Source: Tetmemena sp. SeJ-2015 (lineage: Eukaryota > Ciliophora > Spirotrichea > Sporadotrichida > Oxytrichidae). Taken from it: a stretch of 64,000 nucleotides of DNA. Below are positions 58,000 to 64,000 of this stretch, piece by piece. Location of the stretch: positions 105,678 to 169,677 of the forward strand of contig JAJKFJ010021522.1 of the NCBI GenBank assembly GCA_027382625.1. The letters run 5' to 3'. A program made the position numbers and the translations under genes. Every line of letters begins with the position of its first letter. Position 1 is the stretch's first letter. The notes under the pieces were generated by a model, which was not told the DNA's origin, did not search any database, and worked only from the letters and a program-made list of their open reading frames with translations.

Positions 58000-60890
58000 G
58001 GAAAATTTTTTTCCCCCCAAACAAAAAATTTAATATAAAAGGGTTTTTCTTTTTTAAGTTTTACCTTAAAACCATGGAAAAATAATATTTATGAAAAGAA
58101 TTTCATAAGTATAACTCCATTCGCAAATTTGGAAATTTGGAGGACATCTACAGGAAATTTCATTTTGATAGGAAGAGTGGTCGCAGGAAGTAAGAAATTT
58201 TAAAAAAATTGCTTAATAAATTTCCCTTTAATTTTGGGCGTGGCTTTTGAAATAAACTCAGCAAATGATTAAATTAAAAATTTTAGAGTTTAAATGGGTG
58301 TAAAAAAAAGATCCCAAAAAGAAAAATCAATTGGGGTTTTTAAATTTGGTAAGGGCTCAAAACTCAATTTTTAATTATGTTTTTCCCATTTTGGGGTTTG
58401 GAAAACCCTATATTGGTGGGCATGGACATCTATAAATTTTTGGGAAATGCTAAACTCAAGGGTAATAAAATAATAAATTTTTTAAAATTTTTTCTTTCAA
58501 TAAATTTTTTTAACTTCAAAAAAATTAAATTTCATTTTTCAAAAATTTTTTCTTTAAGGGTATTTTATGATAAATAAAAAAAAAAAATTTTGTTTTTTTA
58601 AAAAATTTTTCACAAAGAAATTTTAAAACATTTTTTTAAAAAAAAATGTTCATTTTGTTTTTTTAAAAACCAAAAAATTTATACTTTTTAGGGCAGAATT
58701 TTTACAAAAATCCCCCCAAAACATAGTTATAACCCACTTAAAAACGAAGTTTTAAACCCCAATCTTTTTCTCTAAAATTAAAAAAACCAGAAATTAAAAA
58801 ATGCAATTTTGGGTAAATTTCTTAAAAATTTTTTTAGTATTTTTAATTTTAATTTTTTTATTATTTTAATTTAAGAATGAATCTAAAAATACATTTTTAA
58901 AGAATAAAGGAAAACTTTAAAAAAATAAAATTTAAGTGAATCAAATAAAAATTTTCAAAATTCCCCTTGGGGTTTACCAGCAAGGGGGGTTCAAAATTAA
59001 ATTTTTTATTTTTTCTACTTCTGCGGAAAAAAACCAAAAAAAGTAAATTTTTTTTTTTTTTTTTATCAATTTGTTTAATTATTTTAAAATGTTTTTTTAA
59101 CCTTTGAAAAAGGAAAATCCCAAAAAAAAATTTTAAAATTTTATTAAATAAAATGTAAAATCTTTTTTTGTAAAAAAATTTTCATTGTTAAATGTTTAAT
59201 ATAAATAATTTAGAATTTGGATTATTTTTTTATGTTCCTTCGCTTTAATCAAAAAACCAAGGGGCCAAAAATTTCCCCAACCGTTGTTTAAATTTTGGGG
59301 TAAAAAAAAATTTTTTTATTTTTTTTTTAAAAAAAAAATAAGGGGTTTTTCTTTTTTTTAAAAAAAAAAAAATTTTTTTTAAAAAAAAAAAAAAGGTTTT
59401 TTCCGGTTTTCAAAGGAGATTTTAATAATTAAAAATTTTATTTTCAATTTCCTTTGTTAAAAAATTTTTTTTTCAATTCCCCAAAACTTAAATTAATTTT
59501 TTCAAAAATTTTCTTCTAGGGAATAAATGATTTGGGTTTTTATATTAAAAAATTTAAATCAATTTTTTCCCCTTTTATTGCTTTTAGTTCCAAAACCCAT
59601 GAAATAAATCTTCCAAAATTTCCCCTTTTGGGGTTTTTTTGTTCCCTTTTTAAAAATTCTACGGGGGTCCAAATTTCCCAAATTTTTCTTTCCCCTGGGG
59701 TCAATTAAAATTTTCTTTTAAAAAAAAATTAAAAGACCAATTTTTAAAATTTTTTTTTATCTTTTTTTAAAATTCGTTTTCCCTTTTTAAAAAAAAAGGG
59801 AAGGAATTTTTTTTTTTTCTTACCATTTTGAAACTAAAAATTGGTGGTTTTTCCCTTTCCTTTTTGAACTTTTTTTAAAAATTTCTAAATTTTAACCATT
59901 CGGGTTTTTTTCCTTTTTAACATAAGGGGAAATTGCAAACAAAAAATTTTTTTACAAAAAACTATTTCCCAAACATTAAAATTTTTTTTAAAGAATTTTT
60001 TCCCCCTTTTATTTTAAAAATTAGGTTTAATTTTTTGGGGTAATTTTTTTTTCAACCTTTTCTTTTCTTAATTTTTTTTTAAATTTTTTTTTATTTTAAT
60101 AAATAAATTTTTTAAAATTAAAAAAGTGGAAAAAAAAAAAGTTTAAAATGAAAAATTTAAAATTTTTTTTTTTTAAAAAAAATTTTTTAAAATTAAATTT
60201 TTCTGATTTAATTTTTCTTAAAATATTCATTTAAAAATTATTTTTAAATCCCTTTTAAAGGCTTAAAATAAAATTTTTTATCCGGGGGAAGAAAAATTTT
60301 AAAATAAATTTTAAAGCCCCCAAAATTTTGGCCCTTGGTAACTGCCTGAATTATAATTAAAAATTTTTTGGGGTTTTGGGTCTATTATATCATAAAATTT
60401 TAAATAAAATAGTAAAAAAGGGACTAATCTGATCCCCAAAATCAAAACCCATCAAAATTTTAAAGTTTATCACCCCCATAAAATTTTTTGACCGAAAGAA
60501 AATTAAAGAAAAATTGGGAAACCGTCTGAAAATTTAATAAAAGGTTGATAAAAAATTCCAAAAATGGGGGGCGAGGATTGGGAAAAAGAAAAAGCAATTA
60601 AAAAGAAATTTTAACCAAATTTAAACATTAACTAAATACAATTAGAGAGCTAATAAAAATAATAAAATTAAAAAGGGGAACAATAAAAAATATTTTAAAA
60701 TTTTTTTTAATCAACCCTTTTTAACGATTAAGTTAAAAATTTTCTCCCCTTTTATTAATTTTGGATTTAACATTAAAAATTTTCTACTTTTAAGCCAATT
60801 TCTTATATGCCTTAAATAATTTTTAAATTGGAATTTTAAAATTTTTTTCAAAATAAATTTTAAGGGGGTGAAATATTTAAAAACCCAAAA
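58000..60890. other. Homopolymer-dominated low-quality stretch
   Basis: Long runs of A, T, C and G dominate. ORFs here are unreliable. It reads like AT-rich germline DNA with poor consensus. No feature can be supported. Confidence 0.6.
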
Positions 60891-60898
60891 ATCTATTT

Positions 60899-61015
60899 AA
60901 GCTCTACGAAGGTGGTGATCCTAACAGAGATAACACTAATGCCAGATCAAGTTAATTCAAGGTTAACTTTAAAGGGGGCTTTGCTTATTCAAATTTCAGA
61001 GTCAGATTTATAACA
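60899..61015 (+). CDS. Coding island A of an IES-broken gene
   Basis: Reads LYEGGDPNRDNTNARSSQFK and VNFKGGFAYSNFRVRFITK. Abrupt AT-rich DNA follows. On the same strand as islands B-D, with a similar surface-protein composition. Confidence 0.45.
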
Positions 61016-61923
61016 AAATATTTAAATTACAAATCGAGATTGATGGAAAAATATTATCGTGAATTGTTGTAATAGAATTAATTTATTAATTAAATTTAAA
61101 AACGACAACTAAACTACCTAAATTATTATCAATATGCATAAATTTATTATGTCTATAGTTTTTTGCATCTTTTTAAAGGAAATTATTTGGCAGAGTTATT
61201 AAGTACATAAATTATTGTAAATTAAATTGAAGAGTTGGTGCAAAATATTTTGTAATTTAGATATTTTGAAGATGATTTAAATATTTCTTAAAGTCAATTA
61301 TATTTTGCAATAATAAAACCGAAAACCCAAGATTTTCAAGTCAGTTTATCAAAATAATATTGAAGTTCCATGCTTATTACTTCAATCGTCATTTATAATT
61401 GTGCTTTTATTGAAATTATACACTTTTCCACTTGTATTTCTAATTTGTGTTTTAAATGATTATTCTTCTCACTCAATTATTTAAAGCGAGATATTATTTC
61501 AAGTATGTTTATAATCAACGATATTTAAGTTATAGAATTAAATCTTAGCAAAATAATGCAGTATTAAATAATTCTTGTTAAAATTGATATGGAAGAAGTA
61601 TTTCCTCTTATATTTTTACATTTTAAATAGTTAAAAAAAATTATTAATATGAATCAAATTTATATATCATAGCAAACTTTGAAACTTCTCATATCATAGT
61701 CATTATGTTAATTTAAATAGGAAATTTCGAGTAAATTTACTGTCTTGATAATTATAAAATTATTTTTAAATTAAATTAAATTGATATTAATGAACTCTTT
61801 CAAAAGAAAATTTACTTCTTTCTTCATTGTAATATTATAATAACATATAATTTGTTTTGGATTATATTATCTGTGTAATAATTATGTAATGTTTTGAGTC
61901 TATTTAATTTTAAAATTTATAAT

Positions 61924-61986
61924 CTATGACGACAGAGTAAGAGATATGAGTAATCCCAACCATAATAAACATTTAGGGCTTCGAAG
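61924..61986 (+). CDS. Coding island B
   Basis: Reads YDDRVRDMSNPNHNKHLGLR, flanked by AT-rich DNA on both sides. Too short for a family call. Confidence 0.4.
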
Positions 61987-62011
61987 TTAATTATTTTTTG
62001 TGAGAAAACAT

Positions 62012-62152
62012 ATATTGATGCATGTGAAGAGCAAATCTATCCTTTTCAGCACGGCTTCAACTGCAGAGTTGAAGGAAGGTATTTCACTCTAGATGATTAT
62101 GGCAATTTACTAAGAGCTGGCTCCACAAGATGTGAACCTTATGGCTATGATG
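62012..62152 (+). CDS. Coding island C
   Basis: Reads YIDACEEQIYPFQHGFNCRV, EGRYFTLDDYGNLLRAGSTR and CEPYGYD. Three cysteines and aromatic residues suggest an extracellular domain. It continues in island D across the IES at 62153-62487. Confidence 0.55.
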
Positions 62153-62487
62153 TTAAAAATAAAAAAATATCATTTTTTGGTCAATTTATTCATATTCAGA
62201 ATAAAATGTCATTAATCTCCATTCACTTATTAGAATTATACTCAGAATTTTTAGTGTTTAGTATCTTAAAGCCTCTTATTTTTAAACATAAACTTACAGA
62301 AAATAATTTAAAATTTTATAATAAGCTTGAATTATAAGAAACCTAATTTTCCATAAAGCAATACTTTTATAATAAGAATATATTTTTTCAAAAATAATTT
62401 TTATGTATTTATATTTTATAGTAAGATAAATTTCGATATTCCTTATTATTTTAAAATCATTTTGAATTGAATTTATATTTGTTGATG
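62153..62487. other. 335-bp IES, pointer TGATG
   Basis: TGATG occurs at 62148-62152 and 62483-62487. Removal joins CEPYGYD to GYFRSFVALMDQRGKPCKL in one frame. Confidence 0.65.
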
Positions 62488-62542
62488 GATATTTTAGATC
62501 GTTTGTGGCTTTAATGGATCAAAGAGGTAAACCTTGTAAATT
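62488..62542 (+). CDS. Coding island D
   Basis: Reads GYFRSFVALMDQRGKPCKL and then enters AT-rich DNA. It continues island C in frame after removal of the pointer-flanked insert. Confidence 0.5.
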
Positions 62543-64000
62543 AAAAATAGTTATCATATCTAGTTGCTTCTTAAGTTTAGACACTATTAAATTATTTAAT
62601 AGTCATTTATAATATAATTAAAAAGCAAGAGATCATCTTAAGTTTTATTTAACCATAAAATTATAAGTTCTAATAGCCATGGAAATTAAAAAATGCTACG
62701 GACTTTAATTAACATCAAAAAATAAAAAATATTATTTAATTTAAAGTAACAAAATTCCTAAATTGAATTAAAAATCCCTTCCTTAAATATTTAATTTGCA
62801 AATATTCCTTATTCTATTGTAATGTTAAATATAATTTAAAATATCTTTCTCTCTGAAAGTTTATGATAATAGGATGAGGCATCATAAAAAGGATAAAACT
62901 TATTTAACTTATTTCTGAGCCATAATATCTTTCTTAACTAAAATTATTTCACAAAAAAAGGAATTTTAGATACTTAATTAACTTTGAAATAACATTTCGA
63001 GGTTTAATGCTCACTAAAACTTTATAAACAATAAAAGGTTTAATTTTAAATAAAAAATTATAACTTTTTATAAAATTTATTTTTATTGGGTGAGCTCTTA
63101 TTAGACTATATATGGAGGAGGAAGTGTTTGGTCTTTAAAAAAATTTAAATTTGAATACAATAAAAAGATAATTAATTAAACTTAAAAAATTTAAAAAACT
63201 TGAAAATTATTTCCATTAGAATTTAAAATTTTTAAATTAGAATACAAAGTAATTTTTAATTAAAAATGTGGGAGAGAACTAACATAACTGACATTTTATT
63301 TGCGACAATAATAATCTTTTCTGGCAAACTTATTTTAATGGAGTAAATTTCTTCTTTTGAGTGAATGATCTAATAACAAAAAATTTTACATATGAAAACT
63401 TAGATATTAAAAATCCTTTCTTTTTAGCTAAAAACTAAAAATTTAAAATTTTTTTTTAATTTAATTAAAAAACAAAATTTTTTTCATTTATTTAATTTTA
63501 TATTAAATTGAGAATAACCCTTTTAGTGCCATATTTTAGATAAGTAAAATTTTAAAAAAAATTTTTTTTTAAAAAAAAAAATAATTTAGATAAATGAGAT
63601 TTATTCTTGGGACTAAGATTCTTCCTATTTAATAAAGGAGTTGTTTTACTTAATTCTAATTGCAACATTGATGGATGGATTCAACTTTTAATCAACATTA
63701 ACATTTTTAAAAAAACCCCTTTAATTTTGAAATTTTCTAAATAAATTATAGAATGTTTTTTACTTTTCTTTGATTTCACCCCCCTTAATGTTCTTTTTAA
63801 TTCTTTAAATTTTATTTCAAATTTAAAGAAAAAAATATTTTTTAAAAATTAAATTTTTAAAAAAATATTTTTACTGGAAAATTTTTTTTAAAGTTTATTT
63901 TTAAAAATTAATTTTAAAAATTTTTAAAAATTTAAATTTTAAATCAATTTTTTTAATTTTATTTTAAAATATATTTTGTTATTTTTTAGAGTTTATTTTT
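62543..64000. other. AT-rich DNA to window end
   Basis: No coding island recognised. Homopolymers are stretched from about 63410 onward, as in other low-quality stretches. Confidence 0.5.

Noticed and set aside
1..64000. CRISPR arrays, rRNA, tRNA, or transposons with telomere-like ends
   Set aside because: I looked for regular spacer repeats, conserved rRNA/tRNA motifs, and CCCCAAAA-type terminal repeats flanking transposase-like ORFs, and found none I could support.

Overview
Organism and compartment. Open reading frames only make sense with TAA and TAG read as glutamine and TGA as the sole stop. In the inverted duplicate described below, one codon differs as CAA against TAA at a conserved glutamine. 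DNA is very AT-rich and introns are short GT-AG types (about 35-66 bp). Coding sequence is interrupted by AT-rich inserts that lack splice sites and are bounded by short direct repeats; removing the insert plus one repeat copy restores a conserved protein. This is germline (micronuclear) DNA of a spirotrich ciliate of the Oxytricha/Stylonychia/Tetmemena type. The inserts are internal eliminated sequences (IESs) and the repeats are pointers. The species is not identified.

Layout. 1-4 kb: three unrecognised genes. 4.2 kb: a tandem palindrome. 4.8-9.1 kb: a short gene, then a long glutamine-rich ankyrin-repeat gene. 9.6-11.9 kb: two unrecognised genes around a GC-rich block. 12.6-15.0 kb: an aldo-keto reductase of the potassium-channel beta type, with at least six readable IESs. 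15.7-18.4 kb: a D-2-hydroxyacid dehydrogenase. 19.2-21.5 kb: an inverted copy of an internal part of the next gene. 21.5-33.5 kb: a giant armadillo/HEAT-like gene. 33.6-36.1 kb: a second armadillo-like gene, convergent with the first. 36.3-49.4 kb (minus strand): a P-type Ca2+-ATPase split into two halves. Between the halves lie three whole genes on the same strand: a guanylate-binding GTPase, a mitochondrial carrier and a kinesin-9. 49.4-64 kb: AT-rich DNA holding one small minus-strand gene, a GC-rich repeat and two sets of coding islands, presumably gene segments separated by IESs.

Main result. The ATPase halves each end at the same 12-bp sequence, in the same frame. Joining there gives an uninterrupted P-domain, so the 9.1 kb between them acts as one huge IES carrying three complete genes. 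A second result is the inverted duplication. Its two arms differ by synonymous changes in every stretch compared, by two short pointer-flanked inserts present in one arm only, and by three single-base indels.

Quality. Several stretches (about 10.48-11.0, 13.55-14.29, 16.26-16.56, 58.0-60.9 and 63.4-64.0 kb) have stretched homopolymers and look like poor consensus. Frame breaks there, and some elsewhere, may be sequence error. Many short standard-code ORFs are shadows of longer ciliate-code genes on the other strand or in another frame.
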